From Paragonimus westermani (taxonomy: Eukaryota > Platyhelminthes > Trematoda > Plagiorchiida > Troglotrematidae), in NCBI GenBank assembly GCA_008508345.1, contig QNGE01001015.1, forward strand, positions 132,125 through 196,124: a DNA stretch of 64,000 nt, read 5' to 3'. The notes under the pieces are model-generated. The model was not told the origin of the DNA. It saw nothing but the letters and a program-made list of their open reading frames with translations, and did not search any database. Positions 1 to 13,013 of this stretch are shown here, piece by piece. Every line of letters starts with the position of its first letter. Positions within the stretch are counted from its first letter, which is position 1. Made by a program: the position numbers and the translations under genes.

Positions 1-1800
1 TCAATCTAGATTGCAGATCTTTTACGTTCATCAATGCGAATTTTTGTTGTTCTTCGGTTTGTACAAAACGATCAGGAGAACAGTGCGTCGAAAAACCGTT
101 GTGCTTCCCATATAGCTTATTTGGATGCAGTAGTGCTTGCTGGTTCCCAGCCCTGAGAACTGGTGGATTAAAATCAGATGTCAAAAACATCAGACTGCGA
201 TTTACCGCATGCTATTCGGACATCTTGCATTGTGAACTAAAACAACTGCAAACGAGTGGCTATTGTTGTGCATTCACTGAGTGACAGGAGAAATCAGACC
301 GTGTTGCAACAACACGTATAACCGTGCTCAAGCACAGCATCACCTTACAGCCAAACTACAAAGGTGATGATATAATGGAACAACTCAGCTGGCGAATTCG
401 GTCAACAGATTCAAATTCATCTCCGAAAACAAATGGTTCCAGTTCCTCAGCTAGGAGATTGATCTACGACTAGCTGTTATTTGTAGCTGCCCGTGGTAGC
501 TGGAAAGTACTAAGCCGCTAGGACTGAGTGGTATGACTTTGACAGAACACACCACTCCGCTCCGATGAGCAAAACGACGTCACAGAGGTGAACATGCGCA
601 GTTGATTAACCCGACTCGGTTAGGATTAAGTGTTATTTCCGATTTTCCGTGAAAAGTCCAGATTTCACTCTCTACAAGCAGACAAAACCTGCGCAAAATA
701 ATGACATCCTATCAAACTGATCTGATGCGACAGATTAAACTAGTGTGATAATGGGGATGTTAATCTTGCTTGTGTATTTACTGCCGTATATGGATTATGA
801 TGAAGTACGAACACAGCTACCTTGTTGTTATACACCAGACACATGCACTGTTCCTAGTTGACACAGACTCAGTTTCCCAAACAACCAGTTGGTTTGCCTG
901 TCATCTGTGCGCATTTTCGCATTGCTACACTGAAGTCTTTTTAGTGTATAAACCGAACCAATCTTTTGTGATTGTATTTGGTGAGTGAAAGTGACGGAAC
1001 ATATTTTTCACGGTTAATTAATGTTCCGGGTGTAATATAGGACAAAATCATGTATATTTGTCAGTAAGTGCGCCACCATGTGAAAACATGCTTCTCAAAG
1101 TACACTTAGGTTATCGATGCTAACGCGTAATGAAGAGACAAGGATTTGTTTTGTACATCCCGAGAGGTGTAATTTCAGTTGTCGATACTTTCAAAGGATC
1201 CGTAGCGGAGACCATTTATTTGCAAGGTATGCAATGGATAGAATAAGGATGGAATCACGAACCTATACATGTTAATGTATACAATAAATGAAACGAACAG
1301 GCTTGTCCTGTATCACACTCAGTTGCTCAATGAGCTCAATGAAATAATGGAAATTCTCACTAGCAAATGGATTGCTGAATAATTTCACTGTTGCGTTTGG
1401 GAGTGTAGGAAGTTACAGATGAATCATATTACACGAACATATATTGATTATTCGTTAGTGTCCTTCACGTTTTTTGTGATCTGTTCACAAAGTGAGATAA
1501 CAAGACTGTACACAAGAATATGAATATTCGAAATGATACAGTTGTGCATTCATCTGGGTAGGACTTACACCTCATCTTATACTCAGGTGGTTCTGGAATA
1601 CAATTCAGGTGGCTTAAGAAAACTGCCCCACATTCAATCAGAGACATTGCAATTACAAAATGTCGTGATATGACGTTTGAGTTCCCGGTCGAATTTTTGA
1701 TGCACATTAGAAAACAAAACATCGTCTACTCTTAGGGTGGTCATCTTATTAATAAATCCTGATCACGACGTTATCGGCTGCAGTTGTTTGATTAGTTGAA
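1..1800. other. No gene recognised
   Basis: Only short ORFs (under 90 codons) with no recognisable domain on either strand. No repeat shared with the rest of the window was noticed. Read as non-coding or unrecognised repeat sequence. Confidence 0.5.
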
Positions 1801-2106
1801 GTGTATTTCCCTAAGATCATTAACCAACTTGAGCGTTACTCTCAACTAAGCACGATTGAGTGGTCAAGTGTTGTAGTCTGGTCGTACCTGGGGAGATGGG
1901 AGTGGTTCGGAAGCCTAGCAAGAACCTTGGTCAGAGTTCCATTCTGGGTAGGGGAAAGGATATGGACTGATGATGAGTTCGAACAAGTACGGAACACAAG
2001 TCTAATACCAGTTTCGACCGTAGTACTGAGCTTAGGGAGGAAATACCTCGAGAGTGCTCTGTCTCGTGCCGACAGCTCACTTCGAATAGTTGAGTGCAAA
2101 TTGTAA
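1801..2106 (+). repeat. Possible tRNA-derived repeat remnant with ORFs on both strands
   Basis: A 101-codon plus-strand ORF overlaps an 85-codon minus-strand ORF. Neither product resembles a family I know. The stretch around 1858-1915 has an A-box-like tggtcaagtgttgtag (1861-1876) and a B-box-like ggttcggaagcc (1904-1915) at a tRNA-like distance. This suggests a tRNA-derived SINE rather than a gene. No convincing acceptor stem was found. Low certainty. Confidence 0.2.
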
Positions 2107-2909
2107 TCTATTTACTTACTGTAGCATTCCACGAAGACTTCTGACCACTCGAGTTACGATGTGTCCAAATTAAAGGAGTGCTTTCGACTGAATCATCATT
2201 CTTTCCACAACGTTCCCCAATTGGATACTTGTTTGCCTATCATCTTCCCTGTTGTCTTCTGACTTGTATAATGCGTTGTACTCAACGATCCGTTTGCAAT
2301 CAGTTCCCTATTTCCTACCTGATTCGCGATCGTACGCACTTATTCCTGCCAGAGTTGATAACAGTTTCAAATCGGACTTCTTCTAAGTAGGGAATTTTAG
2401 TCAAAATTGGAAGAGTATTATGGGTTTCCTCCGGTTGAATCCCATCCAGGTGGTACTGCAAAGGAAGCGCAGCGATCAACTTGACTGGTAGTTTTGAGTG
2501 GATAACCCAGTCTGTAGAATTCACCAGGTGGGAACATGTCTCAAAATGTTTTATGCTGAAGTCTTCAAGATACAGTTTCCTGGACCGATTTTATCCCCAC
2601 ATTCCAATAGAAGCCCAGAACTACGTCAAATTAGTGATTATCGAAAATGGTTATTGGAAACATGGATGTTGACAACCGAGCTGGGGAGACTAATCAGTGT
2701 GTTCAGACAACTTAACCATCGGAATCCTTCCGTCCGAGTACACCAACGTTTTGTCTTTCACAACCGTTAACAACCAATTGTGTTTTCACTACATGCAGAA
2801 GTGTGCTTGCCATAGAGGTGGTATGCTGATTTTAAGCTCATTTTCTCCTACCATTTACCCCTCATTCTGTTCTAGCATATTTTTTTTCAAATTCGCTTAC
2901 TTAAGTTCG
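2107..2909. other. No gene recognised
   Basis: Short overlapping ORFs only; no domain, repeat or RNA signal recognised. Confidence 0.45.
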
Positions 2910-3067
2910 CTGATGAGTAGTCGGGGATTTGGTTTATTTTCAAGTTGACCATCACTCACATTTGATCGCAGCGTTCGCATTCAGATAGACTTTCCAACCA
3001 GCCTCTTTCGAAAACAAGCACTAGACTCGAGTTTCGCTCTCATTAGAGCTCATCAGTAGTGCATATC
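2910..3067 (-). repeat. Dispersed SINE-like repeat family 2, copy a (cut by the assembly gap)
   Basis: Shares the blocks cgcagcgttcgcattcagat, actagactcgagtttcgctc and catcagtagtgcatatc with copies near 5.2, 25.4, 25.8, 26.05 and 56.8 kb. The copy runs directly into the N gap, so its tRNA-like part is missing here. In the other copies that part carries weak A and B boxes on the minus strand, which is why I place the family on that strand. Confidence 0.6.
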
Positions 3068-3144
3068 NNNNNNNNNNNNNNNNNNNNNNNNNNNNNNNNN
3101 NNNNNNNNNNNNNNNNNNNNNNNNNNNNNNNNNNNNNNNNNNNN
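3068..3144. other. Assembly gap (77 N)
   Basis: A run of N from 3068 to 3144. It sits inside a dispersed repeat, which is the likely reason the assembly broke here. Confidence 0.99.
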
Positions 3145-5140
3145 ATGTGCACTTCTCCTATCAGTCGGTTTGAGGTGTTCAAACTCAGACGAAAGTGCAC
3201 AGTCTCTCTCAGCTCTCTCCAATATTCAATCTTTTTCGTACTTTATGCTTAGGAATCGAACGGAGGATTGTTTCATCACGCGCTAAAGTCATTGTACACT
3301 AAACTGCAGGTACTCTGGTCTATAGTCTACAAGCTTCGATATCACTAAATTGTCTATTGATTCACTTACACATTTCGCTACCGGATGAACCAATTTCCGA
3401 TCAATCCACACTGTCTATCACCAAAAGTTTCACATCTGTCAATTCAAGTTCATAAGTGCACACCACGATCAAATACAATCTTTGCTGGACTTGTCAGGAC
3501 AAGGTAAGAACTGGCGTCCTTCGAGTTCGGATTGGAAATCTTGTCTACTGAACAACTGGTTATCAACTGTAATCTACTCTTAGTATACCACCGAGTTCCC
3601 TTCACTGCTGCGATCCTCATCTCTAATAGTTTTGTAAACAGAGTTTTGCGTTGAGAATCAAAACGAGTCTTCAGTTATGCAAATCGTGGTGTAGCGAACA
3701 ATTCGAAAATCGGTTCATAATGATCGTCAGAGATTGCATGACTATTTATTTGTTCCACGTAAGATGAGATTCGCAATAACAACATAAAATGACTGCTAGC
3801 TCATTTATGTGACGATTCGCAGATAATACAAGGTAATGTGTGAGTATACGTTCACAAATTCCACACCATGTACTCCATTGAGATGCATCATCCAATTTGG
3901 AATCTCTAACACAAAGGATTCAAATGCTCGGCATACACACATGGACTAATAACGTGTAACTTTGTGTTAAGAGTAGTCAGAGAAGTGATAAGTCAAGTTC
4001 ATCGAGTTCAATGTAACACCATAATAGCCTGAGCTTCCTACGGTAAGTAACGATGGCCTGTTTGTAAAATATGGCAATGGGGCCGTTCTTGTATGTAGTT
4101 TTTCGACAGACTCAATAAAAGTGCCGCATATGGCAGTATTATTTTTCGAATAAACTTTAAGATGGGATTCTGGTGAGGTTTTTAAATGTGGCCTGTCTAA
4201 AAATCGCGCTGACAAATTAGGTGACTGTATGGTACATTCTGAGAAGCACTGCGCTATACCACCATTCACCAGTAAACAGGACCTAAGGGACGTGCTTTAG
4301 ATGATGAGTGTCACTTGTGAATACCTACGTGGTTAAATGAACCTTGTCCAAATCTTCACTACTATGAGCTGATCATCTCCATTAAGTCCCGTTCCTTATT
4401 GTGCTGATCAGTTAGTCACAACAGCAGGTCTGGATTAGAAATGATGACTGTTAGACAGCGAGTAAAACTTCCTGTACATTTACTATTCTGAGTAGTGATT
4501 CAGAGATCGAACAATAAATCCATCACGGCGACGTCATTAGAAATGTATTTTCGATTAAAACGATTATATATCGGACAAAGACGGACAATTCATACCGCAA
4601 GTGCCCGTTACGGCTAGCTCATTGGCTGGGTGATCTCACAACAGTTTCAAGGAGCAGACTTTGAAATGCTGTTAATTTCCGTAGTGTTCGCTTACGTCGT
4701 CCTGCTCTACTTTCATTGCCACCTGTGTTGACCAAATAGAACTAGCAACAAACTGTGGATTCAAGCTTTTGGTCTTCATAATACGCATCGAAGCTTTTCG
4801 ACACTAATCCAGCAGTTCCGTCGCCAAAGCTTGCACGGCTGTTCAGATTCATTTAACCAGCAGATTGTCCACAAAATGAAGCAGGCAGCAAATTCTTATT
4901 AACTAATATGTTCGTACTTATGTGAACCAATTGTAGCCTCAAAGTATTCAAAGTGTCAATTTGAACCGTTCTAGGCTGAAAAGCTCGCTACTACTCAGAT
5001 TTAGCGAAGTGCTGAAATAGCCGTTTCAATCTGGTTGGGTGTTGTGGGTGCCATACAGTCCAATGTGTCAGAACAGTAAACGTGAAATTTACTGGTTCCT
5101 TAGTTCAGAGTAAACACCACGCACACTTGATCCAGGCTTT
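3145..5140. other. No gene recognised
   Basis: About 2 kb of AT-leaning sequence with frequent stops in all frames. The longest ORF (3967-4269, minus) has no recognisable motif. Confidence 0.45.
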
Positions 5141-5425
5141 AGTATTTGGATAAGCCTTCCGGCTAGCACACTTCAAAAGAAAACAGTAGACTGGTGTTTC
5201 GCCCTTATTAGATTTCATCAGTAGTACATATCCTCATCCGGGCTGCAGTTTACACCACGAACCCCATGTTTGTGAGGCTACTGTGTTACTCACAAAGGCG
5301 GCAACCTCACAACAGATATGACCGGATACACAGATGCGAACACTCAGGCACAGTTTTGTGTGAATAGTGCTCAGCTTGTCCAACCATTTCGATAAGAGAA
5401 TAAGCAGAATCGTTTCACTCAGCTG
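5141..5425 (-). repeat. SINE-like repeat family 2, copy b
   Basis: Contains catcagtagtacatatcctc and flanking blocks of the family. On the minus strand the stretch about 5250-5310 reads like a degenerate tRNA: gtgaggttgccg resembles an A box and ggggttcgtgg a B box. It matches copies at 25.4 and 56.8 kb over most of its length, with many substitutions, so it is an old copy. Confidence 0.55.
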
Positions 5426-6820
5426 ATAACCCAATGATCAAGAATTCTTAACTAAGTTGAGGTTGCTGTTTTCATGGGACCAACTGAGCATTGTTCAAAT
5501 CATGAGCACCAAAGTCGAAGCTATCGATTTGTAGAAAGATATATGAACCAGTTACCATAGCTGATGTACGATATTTTCCCTATTGGCTGAAATCGACCAT
5601 CCACTTGTGGTTGACCTGCTAGTCGAGTGATCAATTTTAACTTATGAGAAAAGTGACATAGTAAGTTAAGACAGTATGATGAAAGTGGCCGAGCGAAAGA
5701 AAGCAGAGAGTAATATGAACTAATCACCATTATATTACACATAGGCCATTTACTCAATTATTTATATTAACTATGAAACTGCTGGAAGAAAACTAACACA
5801 TGGTTACCTATTTTTTTCTTTGTTCATGTTCAGCCTACTCCTGGCTGTTTTCGAAGAGGTGCAGCGATACTTCCGAATGCTGGTTATCAAGTGGTTCTCC
5901 AATCCCGTTAGACTCGTCATGTTTCCATTCTACTTCTCTTGACTATCGTTTCGACAAATTCTGTTTGATTCTTCTACCTTCATATGTCCTTACAGTTATG
6001 TCAAATAACCTATAGTTGAACCAGACATGAAATCAATTAACCGATCAATCGGTCGAACAAACATAAGTTTGCATTCACAAGCATAAAGAAAAACGCCGGA
6101 CATACATGGTGTGTTGGAAGAACATCAGTTGCTTTTATTGTTCAAAGATAGGGGAACCAGAAAAGGTATGTATTGCAAGTAACCCTCTGAATTGGTCTTT
6201 GTGGTGATCTGATTCCCCGAATTTTGGAGTGCGGAGAAATCTTTTGCAAAGGGACTGTCACAGCTCACATGAATGTTCCGGTTAGAGTAAAAAAGAGCGG
6301 TTAGGTGAGATGTATAATTTCTACTCTTTAGTAGAACTTATGATGATATGATAAAACCGAGATGTGTGACCTGCGATGGTCATCGAGCCTCATCTAGCAT
6401 GTAACAGCATATGTTTGGGACTGAATGGATTTCATTGGCATTTGTGTTAACGAGCGCCACTAGAACTTTCGGAAGGTTATCCAGACCAACATGGAATGCG
6501 AAACCATTGACTATTCATTACCCAGTTTGGACTGCCAGCCAATCCGTGTAGAAGTCACAAAGGCTAACGGTGAATAAGAACGTGGTAGTAAAGTAGAGTC
6601 AAGATCGCTAAGTTTTTCTATTCAGTAATGACTTGGAATACGTTCATCGATATTTCGTATGTCAAGGCAAGCTTGTTAAACCGATTCCGTGAAAATGTGC
6701 ACTCCATCTTGTACAGCATTTGGTATTGATAATGATAGATTTATTCGAAGCGATGTAGGCCAATTTTATGTAAATATGTACCGGGAGTCAAGGTGTGCTA
6801 GGTGCATGTATCATTGCACC
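5426..6820. other. No gene recognised
   Basis: Short ORFs only. A 78-codon minus-strand ORF (5521-5757) and a 71-codon plus-strand ORF (5800-6015) look hydrophobic or random and match nothing I know. Confidence 0.45.
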
Positions 6821-6825
6821 TAAAA

Positions 6826-7045
6826 AAGGCCAACTAGAGGGAAAATCTGAGTTTCGGTTAGACTTGAACCAGCAACAGAATGAGCATGCCGAACAAAGGC
6901 GTGCACTATGTCTGCTGAGATACAAAGTTATGTTGCGTGCTCATAAATTTCAACTCTATGGTCATTTACTCACAGAAATTACTGCTTCGAATGGAATCCA
7001 TTAAATGATCCAAGGGAATGACTACCCAAGCGGGATTTTCTAAAC
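6826..7045 (-). repeat. tRNA-derived SINE family 1, copy at 6.8 kb
   Basis: On the minus strand a tRNA-like head contains an A-box-like ctcagcagacatagtgcacg and a B box ggttcaagtc (plus strand 6861-6870). The block tggaatccattaaatgatcc (6992-7011) matches tggaatcctccaaatgatcc at 27.7 kb and related blocks at 17.03 and 57.0 kb. The same order of parts is seen in the copies at 16.86-17.05 and 27.5-27.7 kb. An overlapping 69-codon plus-strand ORF is a by-product. Confidence 0.65.
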
Positions 7046-8032
7046 AATTCACGCTGGAATCCGCCAACACTGCTGTTTGGCCTTTGCTACTGTATTATAG
7101 GTGAGTAGTCTGACAAATTTGTTGATTCCTAAATGATTCACTCGTTGTACCAAGTAAGAACTAGCGCATTACCAAAAGCTAACGTGATAGTGTTGCACGG
7201 TGGACAACTGTTTTGAATGACAATAGGCTACTTGATGGGGCTAGGTTCTAAAACGTCAATAACCTAGAAGCGAAAACCGGTTGAGGGCCAATCGGTCAAT
7301 TAACGGTAACGTGACCCAGTTCACTCAGTGTAACACGTGTATGAGACAGAACGTTATGCTCTGAAGCGTATTAGGTAAAACGAGATAATATTCGATAATC
7401 AAAAGGATAACAATGGGGAATAGTGCAAGGCTACATCTGCGTAAGAATATATACTCCCGGACTAACTGACTGACTGTTGGTAGTTGATATTCATGCACAA
7501 CTATGGTGGAGTAGGGATCGGAAAGGAAAACAAAAGAAACGTATGTAGGAAACATTTCAGAATCATCCCATGAGCACTTACATATCCAAGATATATGAGT
7601 GGTGCCATGACAGGCACTCAAACTCGTCCCACGAGCGCATTTACGCTTCGTCTAATTACCTGCTTGAGAGGTCACAACTGACTGGTTTGTGTTGATTCTA
7701 ACTTAGTTAATCGTTATTTGATTCGTTCAAGAGAAGCACAGCCCACAGTATTTTTACTTCAGAGCCTGGTGCTTCATCACGCAATTCAGAAAATGTAGTT
7801 AGCGGAGTTGCACGCGTTTTATATCGAGTGAACTAAGCGCAATCGACAGTCCCGTGCAGGTGTGGACGCAAAGTGAAAGCAACACCCGGCATCAACCCAC
7901 CCATGGATCGCTCTGATTAGGCGAGCACATGACGGATCACTAAGACATAACAACCACATGCGCACAATTAAACTATGGCGACCAGTTTAACAATGCTCGA
8001 GTGGACAGCACGGTTGGCGTTATCTGGCTCTC
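7046..8032. other. No gene recognised
   Basis: No coding, RNA or shared repeat signal seen. A 98-codon minus-strand ORF (7325-7621) has no recognisable motif. The right end is the 3' flank of LINE copy A. Confidence 0.45.
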
Positions 8033-9945
8033 ATTAGCCTGTCACAGTGGTAGGAACTAAAGGACACCTGCACTTAATTATCACCACAAGTGGTTTGCAC
8101 CATACCAATGGCGGCTCCACTCGTACACCACATATCTGGTGTAGGTCCGAAGGGATAAGACCAAAAGGTGCATGAATTCGCCCTTCATGTACAGCCGGCC
8201 AATGATGGTTGGCCAACACGAAAATGAAACCCTATCTATATATCTATCTACCTATATTTCTCTCGGGAAATCAACAGACCCCCATTGTAAGATTTAAGCT
8301 GGGAAGAAGAATATTGAAAACACAACGCAAGAAGTATTCCAGTACACGGGATACATGTTAGGGTATTCTAGAGAGGATAGGGAGGAAAAGCAAAATGCAA
8401 GTTTGTACTGGAAAAAAAAGACAAAATATTCACCGGAGTGCACACCAGCAAAGCTAAAGAAAAGGAAGGGTGGAAAGCCACAGACATTCAGGTTTCTGAA
8501 AATGTGAACGGGTGAGTTCCCCACGATAGTAGTCGTTGGTCGATGTGAACAAGACAAAATGGGATATAACTGGAATAACCTACTTGACCTTAACGTACTC
8601 GATATCTCGTGGTTGGCGGTGTACGTTGGTGACCTACTAGTCTCAAACGGCCAACACGTTCGCTGCCAGATGCATCGCAGTACTATTTAGTCATGTCACC
8701 ACGATCTATGGCACCGATGGTTCCCTCGCGTACCACGCGCTTCTGCTCACGGGCACGCACTAATTGCTCACTGAAGTTGTGGATGCCCGTCCGCATCACA
8801 TTTCTTTAGACCGTCCGGTTCAACGCCAAGTTCTTCCAACATCTAAACTCAATTTTGCATCGTGAAAGGCTTATCTGAATAACACCTTGGTATCTCCGCT
8901 TTTGGTCAGCAAGATTTCGTTTACCTGATTTCATCTGCCTGTACAGCAGCTGCTTTCGAATACGGTCATCGCTCACTCGGTGTGACCTAACCAACGAAGC
9001 TGAATCAGCATCACGATGGCTTACACTCCGTTCATGTCCATTCGCCGCAGTACCTCAGGGCCCGGAAACACGTCTGACCACCGAATATCCAAGATGCCTC
9101 TCAGACACTGTAAGTAGAGACGACCCAGATAGCCCACGTTCCACCGATACAAGGTCCAAGTTTCACTGAAGAACAGCAGTACAGACAGCACCATTGAGCG
9201 GTACACATCGAACTTAGTGGCCATCTTTGAGCTGTGTTTCTTCCATACACGTCTTTCAACAAGTACGAAAACAGCACCAGAATTCACCAAGTGAGCTCGT
9301 AGATTGCGGTTCGCGGGCAGATCTGTGGACATTTTGCTACCCAAGTAGCAGAAGTCTGTGTAGCTGTCGATAACACCTCCATTGACGCGAATTTCAAGCA
9401 CAGGTTTGAGAACAGCGCCTCCGACCGCAGAAGGCTGAAAGGAAGAAAACGTCTCACATATGTTGACATCCAGTCCAAACTTAAATACTGCGGTCGCGAA
9501 ATCTGTGGCCAGTTGCTGTAGTTCATCCTCGTTCTGTGCAAACAGCGCGCTGTCATTTGCAAACAGAAGTATGCGCATCGTTGAGATATGTGATCGGGGT
9601 GGGGCGCCAAAACTTCGAATATTCGGTAGGCGCCCATCCGTCCGGTACTTACCTTCAGCGTCTTCTTCGCCGAGTCTTGAAAAGCAACTGTTAGAATGGT
9701 AATCAATATAAACTAAATAAGACTAAGGCTAGGACACAACCCTGCTTCACACCAGCGACAATGCCACAGTTATCGGAGGCAGATCCACACGATTGTACCC
9801 TCTCCTTTATGTCCACATGTAACATTCGAGTGAAACTAACGAACTTACCTGGACGTCCAAACCTACCAAGAACCGTCCACAACGCGTCGTGGCTCACGGA
9901 ATGAAAGGCCTTGCTGAAATCCACGAAGTCAACCAGTGAACAGGC
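8033..9945 (-). mobile_element. LINE copy A, 3' part: reverse transcriptase, C-terminal domain and 3' UTR (degenerate)
   Basis: Minus-strand non-LTR retrotransposon remnant. Reading 5' to 3' on that strand: an RT segment with DFSKAF (about 9903-9922) and GVKQGCVLA (about 9740-9765); a catalytic-motif equivalent LLFANDSALFAQ (about 9535-9573), where LINEs normally have FADD; the LGSKMSTDL and NRNLRAHL blocks; QLRWLGH-type and KQLLYRQ blocks down to about 8810; and a decayed C-terminal zinc-finger-like segment near 8650. A roughly 600-bp 3' untranslated region includes a short TATC-rich tract (8231-8262). It matches LINE copy B (15259-15860) closely and stops at the same point, attagcct. Several frame changes break the ORF. 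Interrupted on the 5' side by the gypsy element. Non-functional. Confidence 0.85.
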
Positions 9946-10642
9946 CTCTCACGCACCCATCATCAATCCCGGTCCAAAGAAAAGTAACAATTGTTTCTCT
10001 TGCAGTGAGTTACACTTACGATCATCTTGCCGATTTCATAATGCTATCTGCCATTTACGTGATAAATCTGGTCATATTAGGAAGGTATGCAGAAGTCATA
10101 AATGTCACCTGAGTCAAGTTAAAGAGACAATTACTATAGAACCGTCCACTGCTGTTTATTCATTGCAAATGAAATCCTGGGTTGAGCAGTTTAGTCACAG
10201 ATGCCCCAAGTTCAAATCAGGATGTAAGTATGAATTCATTGTGGATACAGGAAGTAGCGAATCCATTATTTCCAAACCGCTACCAGATTGCATGACCCCT
10301 GATGCTCACCTGAGACCAACAGCGATGAAACTAGGCGGAGTTACTGGTCATCGGTTAGCTCTGCTGGGTGAAATTGATGTAATGATTGTTTGTAATGCTT
10401 ATGAGCTGATTACATTGCGATTCTTGGTGTCGGAAAGAAGTTCAGCTATTCTGGGGTTAAAAGCTTTGAAACAGCTCAACTGCTTTCTTTCACTAAATGC
10501 TAATTACAAAGATGGTCCGAGTGAACAGTACAAAACCCAGTTACACAACCTGATTGTTCAATGTTCACAGCTTTCTGGAGAAATAAAAGTAGAGCCAGCA
10601 AAAATGGAGATGCAAGAGGACCGGGTTTTTCTAAAGCGCTGA
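9946..10642 (+). pseudogene. Gypsy gag end and aspartic protease
   Basis: The open frame encodes two zinc-knuckle-like units at about 9989-10105. The first is C-x2-C-x3-H-x4-C; the second has Arg in place of its second Cys. A retroviral-type aspartic protease follows, with the active-site motif FIVDTGSSESIISK (about 10235-10275) and the later ILGLKAL flap-side motif (about 10450-10470). The first dozen codons of this frame (9911-9945) are antisense LINE sequence, so translation did not start there originally. A TGA at 10640-10642 ends the frame, while reverse-transcriptase homology continues in the same frame beyond it. Confidence 0.8.
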
Positions 10643-11870
10643 ATAATACCTTATGGAATGAGAGAACATGTGCATAATGCTCTCAACAGGTTGAAGGAAG
10701 ACGGCATAATCTCGCAGGTTAACTCATCAGCATGGGCCACACCAATCGTTGTGGTTATGAAAGAAGATGGCAAATCACCTAGGATATGTGGTGACTAAAG
10801 ATTAACGCTGAATCCAAGACTGAAAAAGTACGCAGCGAAAACGGAGGAGCCGGAGGAGTTTATGAAAGCCCTGCACGGTAGCAAAGTATTTTCTAAAATT
10901 GACCTGACAACCGCATACTACAAATCCCGTTGGAGTATGATTCTAAGGCGATCACTACGATTAACACCCCTTGGGGATTATTTCAGTACATTTTTTACCG
11001 TTTGGATTACACGTATCAGCTGGGGGTATTCCAGGCTGCGATCCACGAAGTAATTACCGATTTACCAGGAGTACGCGCCTCCCAAGATGATGTAATCATA
11101 TTCGCCAACAATGAAGAGGAGCATGACAAGAGGTGGCTTTCACTTCTGGAACGATTCAGAGATAAGAACATAGCCATAAAGCCTTCTAAATGCGTGTTCC
11201 AAGTGCGAGTGCTGAGTTTTCTTGGTTTTACCGTATGTGATAAAGGGTACAGGCCGGATCCTGACCGGTACAAAGCCTTGGTTACCGTTATATCACTAAG
11301 GGACCAAGATGAGCTGCGACCAATAATGGGATGTTCTCAGTACTATTCTCGTTTTATCCCCAACTTTTCGATAAAAGCACAACCATCATTTGCGGTTCAG
11401 TCAGCAGAAACATGGTGTTGGACTCAAAAAGACGAAATTCTTCTGCGAGAATTAATACGAGTTGTGATTAAAAGACCGATGTCTAAATTTACTACGCTGA
11501 TCACAGATGCATCCAATGTTGGCATTGGTGCTGTTTTGGAACAGGAGAGATATCCGATCATTTGCATATCACGTTTGTTGAATAAGGCTGAGCAAAAATA
11601 TTCACAGGTTGCATAAATATTTGTTCGGTATTAGACCCTATTGACCCCCACAAATCAATTGCCAAATCATCAGCAGCAATGATACAGCGATGGAGTCTAG
11701 TTCTAGCAGCATACGACTATGAAATCGTTCATCGTCCCAGTAAACAGATTCCTCATGCGGATTTTTTATCACGGTATTCCAGTTTTTCAGCTGCCGAAGC
11801 TTGTTTGCTCGCTTCGCCAGCTATTCCAATAAGCCGAGAGGACTTGATCAAGACAACTAAAAACTAATAT
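10643..11870 (+). pseudogene. Gypsy reverse transcriptase and RNase H (broken)
   Basis: RT homology begins just after the TGA with IPYGMREHV and WATPIVVVMKEDG (about 10735-10775). An in-frame TAA lies at 10796-10798, and a frameshift at about 10920-10930 follows FSKIDLTTAY, which holds the first catalytic Asp. The palm motif is SQDDVIIF (about 11084-11107), so the usual aromatic residue of this motif is changed. The connection region SQYYSRFIPNF follows, then RNase H with LITDASNVGIGAVLEQ (about 11500-11545). The frame stops near 11616. A tether segment resumes in another frame at 11679 with IQRWSLVLAAYDYEI and ADFLSRYS, suggesting loss of part of RNase H. Confidence 0.85.
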
Positions 11871-11969
11871 GGCACGGTAATTGTCGCGACGACCAAGGGT
11901 TGGTCGTCAGATATTAAGAAGAATTGCCCAGTATTATTCCAGAACTGAGAGGAGCTATCAATACAACCT

Positions 11970-13013
11970 GATGGTGTGCTGTGTCGGAGAGATCAATTGG
12001 TCATTCCACCAGTGCTACGAAAGACGGTATTAGAGGACTTGCATAAAGGTCACCTGGGCTTAGAGAAAATGAAATCCCTAGCTCGACAGATGTGTTGGTG
12101 GCCGGAGATAGACTCGGATCTCAAGAGCATTGCAATGAACTGCCGCTCCTGCCTCCACAAAATAAAGACAAGGCCGAAGAATTGGACACCTTGGCCGGAC
12201 AGCTACCTACAATGGCAACGGGTGCACGCAGACTACTGTGGACCACGCATTAGTAAATATTACATTCTGGTGTTGATTGATTCGTACTCACGGTGACCAG
12301 AAGCTTTTATTACAACCTCACCTTCCACGTCATGTACCATACAAGCATTTCGTAAATGTTTCAGTCGTGAAGGCATTCCGCAGGTCCTGGTGACAGACAA
12401 CGGGTCACAATTTTGTTCCGCTGATATGAAACAGTGGGTTGATAGCATCGGGTGTCGTAACTTGCGAACGGCGCCTCGGCATCCATTTTCAAACGGGGCA
12501 GCAGAAAATCTGGTTAAAACGCTCAAAAGTGCCGTGAGTTCCACTAATCTCAAAACATTTGCTGAACTGGATGTGTTTCTCGATAACTTTCTGCTTCAGT
12601 ACAGGAAAGCAGCCCATTGCACAACGAAGGAGAGCCCAGCGGTGCTATTTAAATCAAGGCGACTAAAAGCATCACTTCAGTGTGTAGATTCAACGGATGT
12701 GATATATTTTCGTGGAAACGATTGGCGACCTGCCAAATGATTGATCACTCGCCAGCTAGACAGCACAATGGTAGAAATTACTGACTTGCATGATGCCTCG
12801 ATTCATCGGAGACACACTGACCAAATCCAGGTTCGAAGCACTGAAAAAGTGGCCATAGAGGAAACAGAACACCCTGTACTGCAAGAGTTCGATGCCCCAC
12901 AAAGATCAGAACGATTGGCAAATATGAATGCGGAGGCTTCTAGAAGAGGGGAAGGTTGTGATGGAAATCTCGATTCACCAATTATCCAAACCCGGACACA
13001 ACAGAAGATCTGA
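11970..13013 (+). pseudogene. Gypsy integrase (two in-frame stops)
   Basis: One reading frame runs from about 11976 to 13013, broken by TGA at 12294-12296 and 12738-12740. It carries the H2C2 zinc-binding domain (LHKGHLGLEKMKSLARQ through NCRSCL, about 12037-12160), the first core Asp in VHADYCGP (about 12222-12245), the second in VTDNGSQF (about 12390-12415) and the Glu in NGAAENLVKTLK (about 12494-12530). The C-terminal part has the HRRHTDQIQVR block typical of gypsy integrase tails (about 12800-12840). All three DDE residues remain, but the stops make it inactive. Confidence 0.85.

Noticed and set aside
9911..9945. Start codon region of the gypsy zinc-knuckle frame as a real protein start
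   Set aside because: These codons are antisense LINE sequence fused by the insertion; the frame is open here only by chance.
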